Position numbers and translations under genes: made by a program. DNA of 64,000 nt from Chloroflexota bacterium (GTDB lineage Bacteria > Chloroflexota > Anaerolineae > Anaerolineales > Anaerolineaceae), in NCBI GenBank assembly GCA_029561345.1, contig JAKQJC010000024.1, positions 62,001 to 126,000 of the forward strand. Reading direction: 5' to 3'. How positions within the stretch are numbered: the first letter of the stretch is position 1; each line of letters opens with the position of its first letter. Of the stretch, positions 41,501 to 51,568 are shown piece after piece. The notes below the pieces were generated by a model. It was not told the DNA's origin, did no database searches, and saw only the letters and a list, made by a program, of their open reading frames with translations.

Positions 41501-43936
41501 ATGCCAAAACTTGTAAACCTCACCATCAACCATACCAGGGTGACCGTGCCCGAAGGAACGCTGATTGTGGATGCCGCCAAAGAAGCCGGCATTAACATTC
41601 CGGTCTTTTGCTACCATCCCAAAATGGAACCGGTGGGCATGTGCCGCATGTGCCTGGTGGATGTGGCCCGCCCGGTGATTGACCGTGCCACCGGCCAGCC
41701 TGTTCTGGAAGCTGACGGCGCCCCGAAACTGTCTTTCGGGCCCAAGCTCGAAACCGCCTGCACCACCCCCGTTTCAGAGGGCATGCTGGTGGTTGAAGAC
41801 AGCCCCAAGGTGACCGCTGCCCGCAAAGATATCCTCGAATTTCTGCTCACCTCCCACCCGCTCGACTGCCCCATCTGCGATAAGGGCGGTGAATGTCCCC
41901 TGCAGAACCTCACCCTGGGCTATGGCCCCACCGAAAGCCGTTTTGACTTTGCCGACAAGCTGCACCACGCCAAGCGCGTGCCCCTGGGCGAGCTGATCTT
42001 CCTTGACCGCGAGCGCTGCATTCAATGCGGGCGCTGCGTGCGCTTCCAGGAAAAGATCGCCGGCGATCCCGTCATCGGTTTCTACCAGCGCGGGCGCAAG
42101 CTCGAAATTCAAACCCAGACCCAGCCCGGCTTCGACAGCATTTTCTCCGGCAACACCAGTGATATCTGCCCGGTGGGCGCGCTGACCACAGCCGATTTTC
42201 GCTTTGGCGCGCGGCCCTGGGAAATGGAAGCCCATCCCTCCATCTGCGCGCAGTGCGCGGTGGGCTGCAACATCGTTTTCAACACCAAACGCGAAGCCCG
42301 CTCTGAAGGCGGCATGGCCATCAAGCGCGTCATGCCGCGCCAGAACGAGGCGGTGAACGAAATTTGGCTCTGCGACAAGGGCCGCTTTGGTTACCATTAC
42401 CTGCAGTCAGGCGAGCGCCTCACCCGCCCAATGATCCGCCAGAACGGCGAGCTGGTGCCCGTCTCATGGGAAACCGCCACCGATACCATTGTGGAACGCC
42501 TGAAAACCGGCCGCAGCGGGCTGACTGTGCTGGCGGGCGGACGCCTGGCCAATGAAGATCTGTTCAACCTCAAGCGCCTGGCTGATGCCGAACACGGCAA
42601 AACCCTGTTCTATACCCACATGGGCGGCGGCGACCTGACCGGCCAGGTGGGCCTGGCCCCCGGCAGCAACCTGGCGACCCTCGGCAAGGGCGATGCTGTG
42701 CTGGTGGTGGCCTCTGACCTGCACGAAGAAGCGCCGATCTGGTGGCTGCGCCTCAAACAGGCAGCCGCCCGCGGGGCATCTCTGGTGGTGCTGAATCCGC
42801 GCGCCACCCGCCTCGATGATTTTGCCGCCATCAGCCAGCGCTATCATTACGGCCGCGTGATGGATGCCCTGGCCGCTCTCTTTGCCGGCGAGGCCGGGCA
42901 GGTTCTCAGCCAGGCCGCCAATCTGGTGATCTTCTTTGGCTCCGAAGGCCTCGGCGTGGATGGCTCGCAGGCGGTGGCGCAGGCCTGCGCCAACCTGCTC
43001 ATCCGCACCGGCCACACCGGCCGGCCCAACAACGGCCTGGTGGGCGTGTGGAGCGAACCCAATGCCCAGGGCGCCTGGGAACTGGGCTACCGCCCGGCCA
43101 AAAACCTGACCGCTGAACTGGCTGAAGCTCATGTCACCCTGGTGGCAGGCGCTGACCCGGCCGGGGATGACCCCGCGCTGGCTGAAACCCTGCAGCAGAG
43201 TGAGTTTTTGGTGGTGGCCGATCTCTTTATGACCGAAACCGCGAAGCGCGCCAATGTGGTGCTGCCCGCCTTGCCTTATTCTGAGCGCGAAGGCAGCTTC
43301 ACCTCCGGCGAACGCCGTGTGCAGCGCTTCACGGCAGCCCTGCCCCCGCGCGAAAAAGCCCACACCGAGGCGATGATCGCCGCGCGGGTGGCGGCGCGAC
43401 TTGGGTTGAAGATTGAAGAGAGCCTGCCGGTGGTGTTTGAAAAACTGGCCGCCGAAACGCCGGCCTTTACCGGCCTCAGCTTTGATCGCCTGGCTGAAAC
43501 CCACCCCCAGAAACCCCTGCTGAGCCGCGAAGACCTCTATTACAGCGGCACCGCCTATGAGAACACCGCCGGCCTGGGCTGCACCCTGGCGCTGACCGGC
43601 AGCCCCGCCGAAGCCGAGCCAGTGACCCCCGAACTGCCCGCCCCGGTGGAAAACGCCCTGCTGGCCGTGCCCATCACCCGGCTTTACGACCGCAGCAGCA
43701 CCCTGGTTCATTCCAGCAGTATCCTCGGCCAGCGCATGATCGGCGCCGAGGTGTGGCTGAACCCGCAGGACGCCGCCGAACGCGGCCTGAGCGCTGGCGC
43801 AGAGATCGAAATTCACCTCAAAAGCGCCAACTGGCCGGTGAAGGTGGTGATTAATGCAGATGTGCCGGCGGGAGCCGCCCTGCTGCCGCGCAGCGTGGGC
43901 ATTCCGGCCTTTGAGCTGGCCGCCCTGGAAATCTAG
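41501..43936 (+). CDS. nuoG: NADH-quinone oxidoreductase subunit G
   Basis: ATG 41501 with GGAGTGAG upstream gives 811 residues. The N-terminal [2Fe-2S] domain (CYHPKMEPVGMCRMC), the HxxxC [4Fe-4S] motif near HPLDCPICDKGGECPLQN and the C-x2-C-x2-C motif CIQCGRC are all present. A second cluster region follows (CAQCAVGCNI), then a long molybdopterin-oxidoreductase-like domain without a cofactor. This is the largest subunit of the NADH arm and carries electrons from NuoF/E towards NuoI. Confidence 0.97.
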   Translation: MPKLVNLTINHTRVTVPEGTLIVDAAKEAGINIPVFCYHPKMEPVGMCRMCLVDVARPVIDRATGQPVLEADGAPKLSFGPKLETACTTPVSEGMLVVEDSPKVTAARKDILEFLLTSHPLDCPICDKGGECPLQNLTLGYGPTESRFDFADKLHHAKRVPLGELIFLDRERCIQCGRCVRFQEKIAGDPVIGFYQRGRKLEIQTQTQPGFDSIFSGNTSDICPVGALTTADFRFGARPWEMEAHPSICAQCAVGCNIVFNTKREARSEGGMAIKRVMPRQNEAVNEIWLCDKGRFGYHYLQSGERLTRPMIRQNGELVPVSWETATDTIVERLKTGRSGLTVLAGGRLANEDLFNLKRLADAEHGKTLFYTHMGGGDLTGQVGLAPGSNLATLGKGDAVLVVASDLHEEAPIWWLRLKQAAARGASLVVLNPRATRLDDFAAISQRYHYGRVMDALAALFAGEAGQVLSQAANLVIFFGSEGLGVDGSQAVAQACANLLIRTGHTGRPNNGLVGVWSEPNAQGAWELGYRPAKNLTAELAEAHVTLVAGADPAGDDPALAETLQQSEFLVVADLFMTETAKRANVVLPALPYSEREGSFTSGERRVQRFTAALPPREKAHTEAMIAARVAARLGLKIEESLPVVFEKLAAETPAFTGLSFDRLAETHPQKPLLSREDLYYSGTAYENTAGLGCTLALTGSPAEAEPVTPELPAPVENALLAVPITRLYDRSSTLVHSSSILGQRMIGAEVWLNPQDAAERGLSAGAEIEIHLKSANWPVKVVINADVPAGAALLPRSVGIPAFELAALEI

Positions 43937-43951
43937 GAGAAGGATGGAAAC

Positions 43952-44959
43952 ATGGAACCTGGCGTGATTCTCGAATGGGTCATCAAATCGGTCGTCATCC
44001 TGATATCCATGACGGCAGGCTTCGCCTACACCACCTGGTATGAACGCAAGGTGCTGGCCAAAATGCAGGTGCGCATCGGCCCCAACCGGGCCGGGCCCTT
44101 TGCCCTGCTCCAGCCGGTGGCCGACGGCATCAAATTAATCTTCAAGGAAGAACTGGTGCCGGCTGAAGCCGACAAGCTGATCTTCAACCTGGCTCCGGTT
44201 ATCACCGTCATCCCGGCCCTCATCGTCACCGCCGTGGTGCCCTGGGGCGGCGTGCTTGACATCAACGGATTTAAACTCAGCCTGGCCCTCACCGATACAA
44301 ACCTGGCCATCCTCTATATCATGACCGTCACCTCCATCTCGGTCTACGGCATCACCCTGGCGGGCTGGTCATCCAACAACAAATATGCCATGCTGGGCGG
44401 GCTGCGCGCCACCGCGCAAATGATCAGCTATGAGCTGGCTCTCGGGCTTTCGCTGGTGGGGCCGGTGCTGGTGGCCGGTACCATGTCGCTTGGAAAAATC
44501 GTTGAAATGCAGCAAGGCGGCTGGTTCATCCTCTTCCAGCCGGTGGCGGCCATCATCTATTTCATCGCCATCATTGCCGAAGTCAACCGCGCCCCCTTCG
44601 ATATGCCCGAGGCCGAGCAGGAGCTCACCGCCGGTTACCACACCGAATATTCCGGCATGAAATTCGCCCTCTTCTTCATGGCCGAATATGCCAAAATGGT
44701 GGCGGTTTCGATGATCGGCGCCACCGTCTTCCTGGGCGGGTATCTGGGCCCCTTCCTGGATATTGCGCCCTGGCTGGGTCCAGTCTGGCTGTGGGTGAAG
44801 GTGGCAGTGCTGCTCTTCGTCTTCATCTGGATCCGCGCCACCTCGCCGCGCATCCGCTATGACCGCCTGATGGCCTTCGGCTGGAAAATCCTCTTCCCGC
44901 TGGCTCTGGCCAATGTGCTGGTGACCGCCGTTGTGGTCGCCTTTATGGGAGGCAAATAA
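43952..44959 (+). CDS. nuoH: NADH-quinone oxidoreductase subunit H
   Basis: The 335-residue, eight-helix protein has the complete NuoH signatures: TWYERKVLAKMQVRIGPNRAGPFALLQPVADGIKLIFKE and EVNRAPFDMPEAEQELTAGYHTEYSGMKFA. It forms part of the quinone chamber and starts the proton-transfer path. GGAGAAGG lies before the ATG. A hydrogenase paralogue is encoded at 16470-17411. Confidence 0.98.
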   Translation: MEPGVILEWVIKSVVILISMTAGFAYTTWYERKVLAKMQVRIGPNRAGPFALLQPVADGIKLIFKEELVPAEADKLIFNLAPVITVIPALIVTAVVPWGGVLDINGFKLSLALTDTNLAILYIMTVTSISVYGITLAGWSSNNKYAMLGGLRATAQMISYELALGLSLVGPVLVAGTMSLGKIVEMQQGGWFILFQPVAAIIYFIAIIAEVNRAPFDMPEAEQELTAGYHTEYSGMKFALFFMAEYAKMVAVSMIGATVFLGGYLGPFLDIAPWLGPVWLWVKVAVLLFVFIWIRATSPRIRYDRLMAFGWKILFPLALANVLVTAVVVAFMGGK

Positions 44960-44961
44960 CC

Positions 44962-45462
44962 ATGTTACCCCTTTTACGCGGTCTGCTGACCACCCTGAAA
45001 TCCATGGCCGAGAAACCCACCACGGTTTCTTACCCGGAGCAAAAGCGCCCCGTTTCGGCACGTTTCCGCGGACGGCATGTGCTCAACCGCTACGAAAATG
45101 GCCTCGAAAAATGCATCGGCTGCGCCCTATGCGCCGCGGCCTGCCCTGCCGATGCCATTTTTGTGGAAGCAGCGGAAAACACCGATGAAAAACGCTTCTC
45201 GCCCGGCGAACGCTACGCCAGCACCTACGAAATCAACATGCTGCGCTGCATTTTCTGCGGCTTCTGCGAAGATGCCTGCCCCACCGAAGCCATTGTGCTG
45301 GAAGATAACTACGAACTCTCCTTCACTGACCGCAAACAGGCCATTTACACCAAGGAAATGCTGCTCAACCCGGTGCCTGCCCAGGGCAAACCCACGCCCC
45401 AGCAGGTGGAACCGGGGGTGTTTACCCGCTCTGTGCCTGAAATGAAAGATCCCACCGATTAA
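44962..45462 (+). CDS. nuoI: NADH-quinone oxidoreductase subunit I (two [4Fe-4S])
   Basis: The 166-residue protein has two complete cluster motifs, CIGCALCAAACP and CIFCGFCEDACP. The intervening segment contains the RYASTYEINML stretch typical of NuoI. It links NuoG to NuoB. The gene lies two bases after nuoH. Confidence 0.98.
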   Translation: MLPLLRGLLTTLKSMAEKPTTVSYPEQKRPVSARFRGRHVLNRYENGLEKCIGCALCAAACPADAIFVEAAENTDEKRFSPGERYASTYEINMLRCIFCGFCEDACPTEAIVLEDNYELSFTDRKQAIYTKEMLLNPVPAQGKPTPQQVEPGVFTRSVPEMKDPTD

Positions 45463-45477
45463 AGGGAGGCGACCTGC

Positions 45478-46023
45478 ATGAACCTGGACACTGTCTTTTT
45501 CCTCATACTGGCCGCCGCCGCGGTGATCACGGCGGCAGGGATGCTGCTGAACCGCAATGCGATCTATGCAGCGCTCTTTTTGATCCTCAACTTTGCCACA
45601 GTGGGCATCATCTACTTCACCCTCAGCGCGCCTTTTGTAGCGCTCACCCAGGTGACGGTGTACGCCGGGGCCATCATGGTGCTTTTCCTCTTTGTCATCA
45701 TGCTGCTGGGCGCCGAAAAACTGCCCTACGGCGAAGGCAGCCTGCGCACCCAGCGCCTGGTGGCCATTGGCCTGGCCGTGGTGCTGCTGGTGGAAGCCGG
45801 CTATTTCATGCTGGTCAAGCAGCCAGGTCTGTTCCTCAACCCGGCGCAGGCTGGCGAATTCGGCACAGTGGAGCAGATTGGCAGGGCCCTGTTCAATATC
45901 TACATCCTGCCGTTTGAAATCACATCCCTCATTTTGCTGGCCGCGGTGGTGGGCGCCATCATGCTCACCCGCATTGAAAAAATCCAGCGCGCCGGGCAAA
46001 CCGGCGGGGAAGAACAGAGGTGA
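45478..46023 (+). CDS. nuoJ: NADH-quinone oxidoreductase subunit J
   Basis: The 181-residue protein has five membrane helices. The helix with [18 protein letters not shown] is the pi-bulge helix TM3 that changes shape during turnover, and a following ISLG-like segment is shared with other NuoJ. It overlaps the next gene region by a few bases. GGGAGG precedes the start. Confidence 0.96.
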   Translation: MNLDTVFFLILAAAAVITAAGMLLNRNAIYAALFLILNFATVGIIYFTLSAPFVALTQVTVYAGAIMVLFLFVIMLLGAEKLPYGEGSLRTQRLVAIGLAVVLLVEAGYFMLVKQPGLFLNPAQAGEFGTVEQIGRALFNIYILPFEITSLILLAAVVGAIMLTRIEKIQRAGQTGGEEQR

Positions 46024-46025
46024 GC

Positions 46026-46331
46026 ATGGCTGTTCCCGTTGCATATTACCTGGCGTTATCGGCAGTGCTGTTCGTGATGGGCGCCCTTGGGGTGCTGGTG
46101 CGGCGCAATGCCATTGTGGTGTTCATGTCGCTGGAGCTGATGTTCAACGCGGCCAACCTGGCCTTTGTGGCCTTTGCCCGCTATTACCTCCAGCTTGACG
46201 GCCAGATCATCGTCTTCTTCGTGATGACGGTGGCCGCGGCCGAAGTGGCGGTGGGGCTGGCCCTGATGGTGGCCATCTTCCGCGCCCGCCACAGCATTGA
46301 TGTGGACCAAATGTCCATATTGAAAGGCTAG
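46026..46331 (+). CDS. nuoK: NADH-quinone oxidoreductase subunit K
   Basis: The protein of about 101 residues has three helices and the acidic residue of helix 2 ([13 protein letters not shown]) that conducts protons in complex I. The C-terminal [14 protein letters not shown] carries the second acidic residue. ATG 46026 is preferred because AGAGG lies five bases upstream; GTG 46020, overlapping the nuoJ stop, is an alternative. Confidence 0.95.
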   Translation: MAVPVAYYLALSAVLFVMGALGVLVRRNAIVVFMSLELMFNAANLAFVAFARYYLQLDGQIIVFFVMTVAAAEVAVGLALMVAIFRARHSIDVDQMSILKG

Positions 46332-46342
46332 GGAGGTGACCG

Positions 46343-48334
46343 ATGCTGAGTGAAACCCTCGCGAACGGAAACTGGAACCTGGCTTTTCTGGTGCTCTTTT
46401 TCCCGCTGGCAGGCTTGCTTTTCAACCTCATTGCCGGCAAATGGCTGGGCGAAAAAGTCATCGGCGCGGTGGCCAGCCTGGCCACGGGCCTTTCATTTGT
46501 AATGGCCCTCCTGATGGGAACCTGGCTGATGCAGGGCGGCGGCGAAGCGGTGACCGTGCCGCTCTTTGATTGGTTCCGCGCCGGCAGCCTGCATCTCGGC
46601 TGGACCCTGCGCATTGACACCCTTTCGGTGATGATGATGCTGGTGGTCACCGGCGTGGGCACCCTCATCCACATTTACGCCATCGGCTACATGCACGATG
46701 ATGTGCGCCATCAGGGCGACCCCGGTCGCTTCCAGCGCTTCTTCGTCTTCCTCAACCTCTTCATCTTTGCCATGCTCATCCTGGTCAGCGCCGACAGCTA
46801 CCTGATGATGTTCGTCGGCTGGGAAGGCGTGGGTCTCTGCTCATACCTGCTCATTGGCTTCTGGTATGAAAAAGGCGCGGAAGGCACCGGCAACGCCAAA
46901 GCCGCCAAGAAAGCCTTCATCGTCAACCGCATTGGCGATTTTGGCCTGCTGCTGGCCCTTTTCCTGCTCTTTGGCGCCTTCGGCACCCTCAATTTTGACC
47001 CCATCTTCAAAAACGCAGCCCTCGCCTCGCCTGCCATCATCCTGGCCGCCACCCTGCTCATGCTGCTGGGTGTGGCGGGTAAATCGGCGCAGCTGCCCCT
47101 GTTCGTCTGGCTTCCCGATGCCATGGCCGGCCCGACCCCTGTTTCAGCCCTCATCCATGCCGCCACCATGGTCACCGCCGGCGTGTACCTGATCGCCCGC
47201 TCGGCCCCGCTCTACGAGCTGGCGCCCTCCGCGCAGCTGGTGGCCACCTGGCTTGGCGCAGCCACCGCCCTCTTTGCCGCCACCATCGCCATCGCCCAAA
47301 ACGATATCAAAAAAGTGCTCGCCTATTCCACCATCAGCCAGCTCGGTTTCATGGTGGCGGCGGTGGGCATGGGCGCCATGGTCGCCGGGCTCTTCCATCT
47401 GGTGACCCACGCCTTCTTCAAGGCGCTGCTCTTCCTGGCAGCCGGTTCGGTCATCCAGGGTATGGAACGCGGCCTGCATGAGGCTGCCCACCACGGCGGC
47501 GAATATGATGAGGATGTGGACCCCCAGGATATGCGTTCCATGGGCGGCCTGCGCAGCCGCATGGGCCTGACCTTCTGGGTGTACCTGATTGGCGCCCTGG
47601 CCCTGGCGGGCATTGCGCCCCTGGCCGGGTTCTTCTCCAAAGATGAAATTTTGCTCGATGCCCTGCACGAGCAGCCGGGCGTTTTTGCCGTTCTGCTCAC
47701 CGCTGCCTTCCTCACCGCCTTCTACATGGGGCGGCAGGTGCTGCTGGTGTTCTTTGGCCAGCCGCGCTCCGAAGCTGCTGCCCATGCCACCGAAAGCCCC
47801 GCCGTCATGACCGTGCCGCTGGTGCTGCTGGCCGCGGGTTCTGTGCTGGCTGGCGCCCTCAACCTGCCGGTGGAAGGCCTGCACTGGCTGACCGGCTGGC
47901 TGGAACACAGCATCGCCGGCGCCGAATCCCTGCCCTTTGACTGGCTGGTGGCTGTGGGCTCCACCCTGGTGGCCCTGAGCGGCCTGGCCGCGGCCTACTT
48001 TTTCTACGGCAAACGCCAGCCCCTGGGCCGCGCCCTGGCAGACCCGCTCAGTTCCGCGGGGTGCTGGGTCTACAGTGCCTTTCAGCACAAATGGTGGGTG
48101 GATGATATTTATCGCAAATGGCTGGTCGGACCGCTGCGCGCCATGTCCGAATTCCTGGCCGCCACCTTCGATCAGCAGGTGATTGACGGCGTGCCAAAAC
48201 TGCTGGGTGAATCAGTCAAAGATTTTGCCATCTGGCTGAGCGGCCTGCAGAACGGCCTGGTCCGTTCTTACATCATGGCTGTGCTGGGCGGGCTGATCTT
48301 CATTCTGGCTTTCCTGCTTTTCATCATGCGCTAA
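46343..48334 (+). CDS. nuoL: NADH-quinone oxidoreductase subunit L
   Basis: The 663-residue antiporter-type subunit has FVGWEGVGLCSYLLIGFWYEK (helix 5 Glu), GKSAQLPLFVWLPDAMAGPTPVSALIHAATMVTAGVYL (helix 7 Lys) and KKVLAYSTISQLGFM. Its C-terminal extension of about 170 residues, with a long amphipathic helix, is the lateral bar of NuoL. Length and order are typical. GGGAGGTGAC lies before the ATG. Confidence 0.97.
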   Translation: MLSETLANGNWNLAFLVLFFPLAGLLFNLIAGKWLGEKVIGAVASLATGLSFVMALLMGTWLMQGGGEAVTVPLFDWFRAGSLHLGWTLRIDTLSVMMMLVVTGVGTLIHIYAIGYMHDDVRHQGDPGRFQRFFVFLNLFIFAMLILVSADSYLMMFVGWEGVGLCSYLLIGFWYEKGAEGTGNAKAAKKAFIVNRIGDFGLLLALFLLFGAFGTLNFDPIFKNAALASPAIILAATLLMLLGVAGKSAQLPLFVWLPDAMAGPTPVSALIHAATMVTAGVYLIARSAPLYELAPSAQLVATWLGAATALFAATIAIAQNDIKKVLAYSTISQLGFMVAAVGMGAMVAGLFHLVTHAFFKALLFLAAGSVIQGMERGLHEAAHHGGEYDEDVDPQDMRSMGGLRSRMGLTFWVYLIGALALAGIAPLAGFFSKDEILLDALHEQPGVFAVLLTAAFLTAFYMGRQVLLVFFGQPRSEAAAHATESPAVMTVPLVLLAAGSVLAGALNLPVEGLHWLTGWLEHSIAGAESLPFDWLVAVGSTLVALSGLAAAYFFYGKRQPLGRALADPLSSAGCWVYSAFQHKWWVDDIYRKWLVGPLRAMSEFLAATFDQQVIDGVPKLLGESVKDFAIWLSGLQNGLVRSYIMAVLGGLIFILAFLLFIMR

Positions 48335-48344
48335 AGGATGGGCT

Positions 48345-49823
48345 ATGGAATACGGTCTTAATCCCCTCATTGTGGTGACCTTCTTCCCGTTATTGGGCTT
48401 CCTGGTGATCCTCTTTTTGCGTGAAACACAAAAAGAGGCCCTTCGCTGGACCGCCCTGCTGACCTCATTGATCACCTTTGGGCTCTCGCTGTGGCTGCTG
48501 GCAGGTTTTCAGCAAAACAGCGGCGATTTCCAGATGATCTATGACCTCACCTGGCTGAAAATTGGCCCGGCCCTCATCCGCCTGCAGATGGGCGTGGACG
48601 GCATCAGCATTTTGATGGTGCTGCTGACCACCTTCCTGACCCCGCTGGCCATTCTCTCCACCTGGACGGCCGTCAAAGAAAAAGTGAAAGGCTTCATGCT
48701 CTTCTTCATGATGCTTGAAACCGGCATGCTGGGCGTGTTTCTGGCCCTCGATATGGTGCTTTTCTATGTCTTCTGGGAATTCACCCTCATCCCCATGTAC
48801 TTCCTCATCGGCATCTGGGGCGGCAAGCGGCGCATTGATGCAGCCATCAAGTTTTTCCTCTTCACCATGACCGGTTCGCTGGTGATGCTGGTGGCCATCA
48901 TCTTCCTCGGCCTGACTATGGGCAGCTTCTCGTTGCCCGAGCTGATGGCCGCAAACCCGCTGATCTACACGGCGCAGCTCTGGCTCTTCCTCGGCTTTGG
49001 CCTGGCCTTCGCCATCAAGGTGCCGCTGTGGCCCTTCCACACCTGGCTGCCCGATGCCCATGTGGAAGCGCCCACGGCCGGCTCGGTCATCCTGGCGGGC
49101 GTGCTGCTGAAAATGGGCACCTACGGCTTCTTGCGTTTCAACCTGCCGCTCTTCCCCGATGCGGCCCGCAGCCTGGCTCCCTGGATCGGTACCCTGGCCG
49201 TGGCCGGCATTCTCTACGGTGCGGTGGTTTCCTGGGCCCAAAAAGACCTGAAAAAGCTGGTGGCCTACTCCTCGGTGAGCCACCTGGGTTTTGTCATGCT
49301 GGGCATCTTCGCTTTTACCGTTGAAGCCGCTGAAGGCGCCGTTCTGCAGATGATCAACCACGGCCTGAGTACCGGCGCCCTCTTCCTGATTGTGGGCATG
49401 CTTTACGAGCGGCGCCACACCCGCGAACTGAACGCCTTTGGCGGCCTGTGGAAGCAGATGCCGATATTGGGCTCGCTGGCGCTGGTGGTCTTCCTTTCAT
49501 CTCTCGGCCTGCCCGGCCTCAACGGCTTTGTGGGCGAATTTTTGATCCTGGCCGGCACCTTTGTCTCACCGGTGCTGAACAATCCCTGGTTTGCCATCCT
49601 GGCTGCCCTGGGCGTCATCTGGGCGGCGGTCTATTTGCTGCACGCCTTCCAAAAAGTTTTCCTGGGCCCGTTGAAAAACGAAGCCAACCTGGCGCTGAAG
49701 GACCTCAACTGGCGCGAAATCATCACCCTCATCCCGCTGCTGGTGCTGATCTTCTGGCTCGGCCTCTATCCGCAGCCTTTTATCAACCTGATGGCTGCCA
49801 GCGTGGAAAAACTGCTGAAATGA
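48345..49823 (+). CDS. nuoM: NADH-quinone oxidoreductase subunit M
   Basis: The 492-residue antiporter-like protein has YVFWEFTLIPMYFLIGIWGG (helix 5 Glu), IKVPLWPFHTWLPDAHVEAPTAGSVILAG and KKLVAYSSVSHLGFVMLG. The C-terminal LPGLNGFVGEFLILAGTF block is typical of NuoM. It lies ten bases after nuoL and has fourteen helices. Confidence 0.97.
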   Translation: MEYGLNPLIVVTFFPLLGFLVILFLRETQKEALRWTALLTSLITFGLSLWLLAGFQQNSGDFQMIYDLTWLKIGPALIRLQMGVDGISILMVLLTTFLTPLAILSTWTAVKEKVKGFMLFFMMLETGMLGVFLALDMVLFYVFWEFTLIPMYFLIGIWGGKRRIDAAIKFFLFTMTGSLVMLVAIIFLGLTMGSFSLPELMAANPLIYTAQLWLFLGFGLAFAIKVPLWPFHTWLPDAHVEAPTAGSVILAGVLLKMGTYGFLRFNLPLFPDAARSLAPWIGTLAVAGILYGAVVSWAQKDLKKLVAYSSVSHLGFVMLGIFAFTVEAAEGAVLQMINHGLSTGALFLIVGMLYERRHTRELNAFGGLWKQMPILGSLALVVFLSSLGLPGLNGFVGEFLILAGTFVSPVLNNPWFAILAALGVIWAAVYLLHAFQKVFLGPLKNEANLALKDLNWREIITLIPLLVLIFWLGLYPQPFINLMAASVEKLLK

Positions 49824-49833
49824 GGAGAAACCC

Positions 49834-51276
49834 ATGACCCTTGATTTTACGCCCATTCTCCCGTTTATGATCGTCGCCGGCGCAGCTCTGGCACTGCTGG
49901 TGCTGGATCTGTTCTGGCCGGTCCGGCTCAAATGGCTGACGCCGCTGCTGGCAGCGGCAAGCCTGCTGGCGGCCCTGGTGGTGGAACTCGGTCAGGCCAA
50001 TTACCTGCGCGCTGGACTGAGCAACATGGTCATCATTGACAACTTCTCGGTGTTCGCCAATGCCATCTTCATCTGCAGCGGCATCGCCGCCATTGCCCTG
50101 GCTTATGATTACATCCAGCGCACCGGCATCAACCACGGCGAATATTACGTCCTGATGCTCTTCAGCATCAGCGGCATGCTGCTGATGTCCACCGCCGCCG
50201 ACCTGATCATCGTCTTTCTGGCGCTGGAACTGCTTTCGGTGCCCCTCTATGTGCTCACCGGTTTCGCCCGCCCGCGCCTGGATTCAGAAGAAGCCGCCCT
50301 CAAATACTTTTTGCTGGGTGCCTTCTCGTCTGGCGTGCTGCTTTACGGCATTGCCCTGCTCTACGGCGCCACCTCCTACACCTCCCTGCACGGCATCCTC
50401 TCAGCCGTCAGCCGCGGCACCGCCGATATGCCCCTGGTGGTGGTGGGCGCCGCCTTCCTGCTGGTGGGCGTGGCCTTCAAAGGCGGGGTGGTGCCCTTCC
50501 ACATGTGGGCCCCGGATGTTTACCAGGGCGCGCCCACCTCGGTGACCGGGTTTATGTCGGTGGGCGCCAAGGCCGCCGGATTTGTGGCCCTGCTGCGCAT
50601 CTTTGTGGTGGCCTTCCCGCCCGTGGCCGTGGAACTGACTTCCGTCATGAACTTTCTGGCCTCGCTGACCATGCTGATCGGCAACATCGCCGCCATCGGG
50701 CAGCGCAACATCAAACGCATGCTGGCCTATTCCGGCATTGCCCAGGCTGGCTATATGTTGATGGCGTTTGTGCCTTTTGGCAACAAAGCCATCATTAACG
50801 ATTCAGTAGCTTCCATGATCTTCTACCTGGCTGTCTATGCCATTGCCAGCTTTGGGGCCTGGGCTGTGGTGGTGGCGGTGGAACAGGCTGAGGGGCGCGG
50901 CCTGGATATTGACGATTATGCCGGTTTGGGGCGCCGCTACCCGCTGCTGGGTGTGGCCATGCTCATTTTTATGCTCTCGTTCATCGGCCTGCCCCCCACC
51001 CTGGGCTTTTGGGGTAAGTTCTACCTCTTCCGCTCGGTCATCGAAGGCAATTATATTGTCCTCGCCCTGGTTGGCATGCTGGCCTCACTGATCTCAGCTT
51101 ACTACTACCTGCGCGTGGTGGTGATGATGTTCCTGCACGATGGAGCCAATATCACCGTGCGCCGCAACTGGCTGCTGAGCGGCCTGGTGGGTGTTTCAGC
51201 CCTGGCAGTGCTGCTTCTGGGCCTGATGCCCGGGCCGCTGTTCCAGATGGCCGCCGACGCCCTGTTGAGATTGTAA
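49834..51276 (+). CDS. nuoN: NADH-quinone oxidoreductase subunit N
   Basis: The 480-residue protein ends the operon. NuoN features are FLALELLSVPLYVLTGFAR, SSGVLLYGIALLYG, FKGGVVPFHMWAPDVYQGAPTSVTGFMSVG and RMLAYSGIAQAGYMLM. The N-terminal helices match the short bacterial form. A strong terminator lies 28 bases downstream. Confidence 0.97.
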   Translation: MTLDFTPILPFMIVAGAALALLVLDLFWPVRLKWLTPLLAAASLLAALVVELGQANYLRAGLSNMVIIDNFSVFANAIFICSGIAAIALAYDYIQRTGINHGEYYVLMLFSISGMLLMSTAADLIIVFLALELLSVPLYVLTGFARPRLDSEEAALKYFLLGAFSSGVLLYGIALLYGATSYTSLHGILSAVSRGTADMPLVVVGAAFLLVGVAFKGGVVPFHMWAPDVYQGAPTSVTGFMSVGAKAAGFVALLRIFVVAFPPVAVELTSVMNFLASLTMLIGNIAAIGQRNIKRMLAYSGIAQAGYMLMAFVPFGNKAIINDSVASMIFYLAVYAIASFGAWAVVVAVEQAEGRGLDIDDYAGLGRRYPLLGVAMLIFMLSFIGLPPTLGFWGKFYLFRSVIEGNYIVLALVGMLASLISAYYYLRVVVMMFLHDGANITVRRNWLLSGLVGVSALAVLLLGLMPGPLFQMAADALLRL

Positions 51277-51303
51277 ATCTCACCTTCTCTCGCGCGCGCT
51301 GGA

Positions 51304-51336
51304 AGCCCTGAAGGTTGATCTCTTCAGGGCTTTTTC
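51304..51336 (+). terminator. Rho-independent terminator of the nuo operon
   Basis: Perfect 10-bp arms AGCCCTGAAG (51304-51313) and CTTCAGGGCT (51322-51331) with an eight-base loop are followed by a T-run. Confidence 0.93.
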
Positions 51337-51498
51337 ATTAATAATAACAATGTATATGTATCTCAAATGCTCAAATCAGCCAGTCAGGTCTCCATTCAGT
51401 ATCTCCCATTACCCAGGGTGAGGGTTTGCAGTAAATCAACATCAGGTTTTCAGAGATACACCCACCTGACCTTACCCAAACAGGTCAGCCCCTTAAAA

Positions 51499-51530
51499 TC
51501 AAACCGCCCCTGTTGGCAGAGGCGGTTTGA
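51499..51530 (-). terminator. Terminator of the peptide transporter operon
   Basis: Perfect 10-bp arms (TCAAACCGCC at 51499-51508 and its complement at 51521-51530) enclose 12 bases. On the minus strand the hairpin is followed by TTTTGATTTTA. It lies 38 bases after the last transporter gene. Confidence 0.8.
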
Positions 51531-51568
51531 AGCTCATGTAGGAAAATTCGTTCGTCAGACCAAAAAGA

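Noticed and set aside
42464-43816. A 450-codon open frame on the minus strand
   Set aside because: It lies fully antisense to nuoG, has no recognisable domain, and is a by-product of GC-rich codon use.
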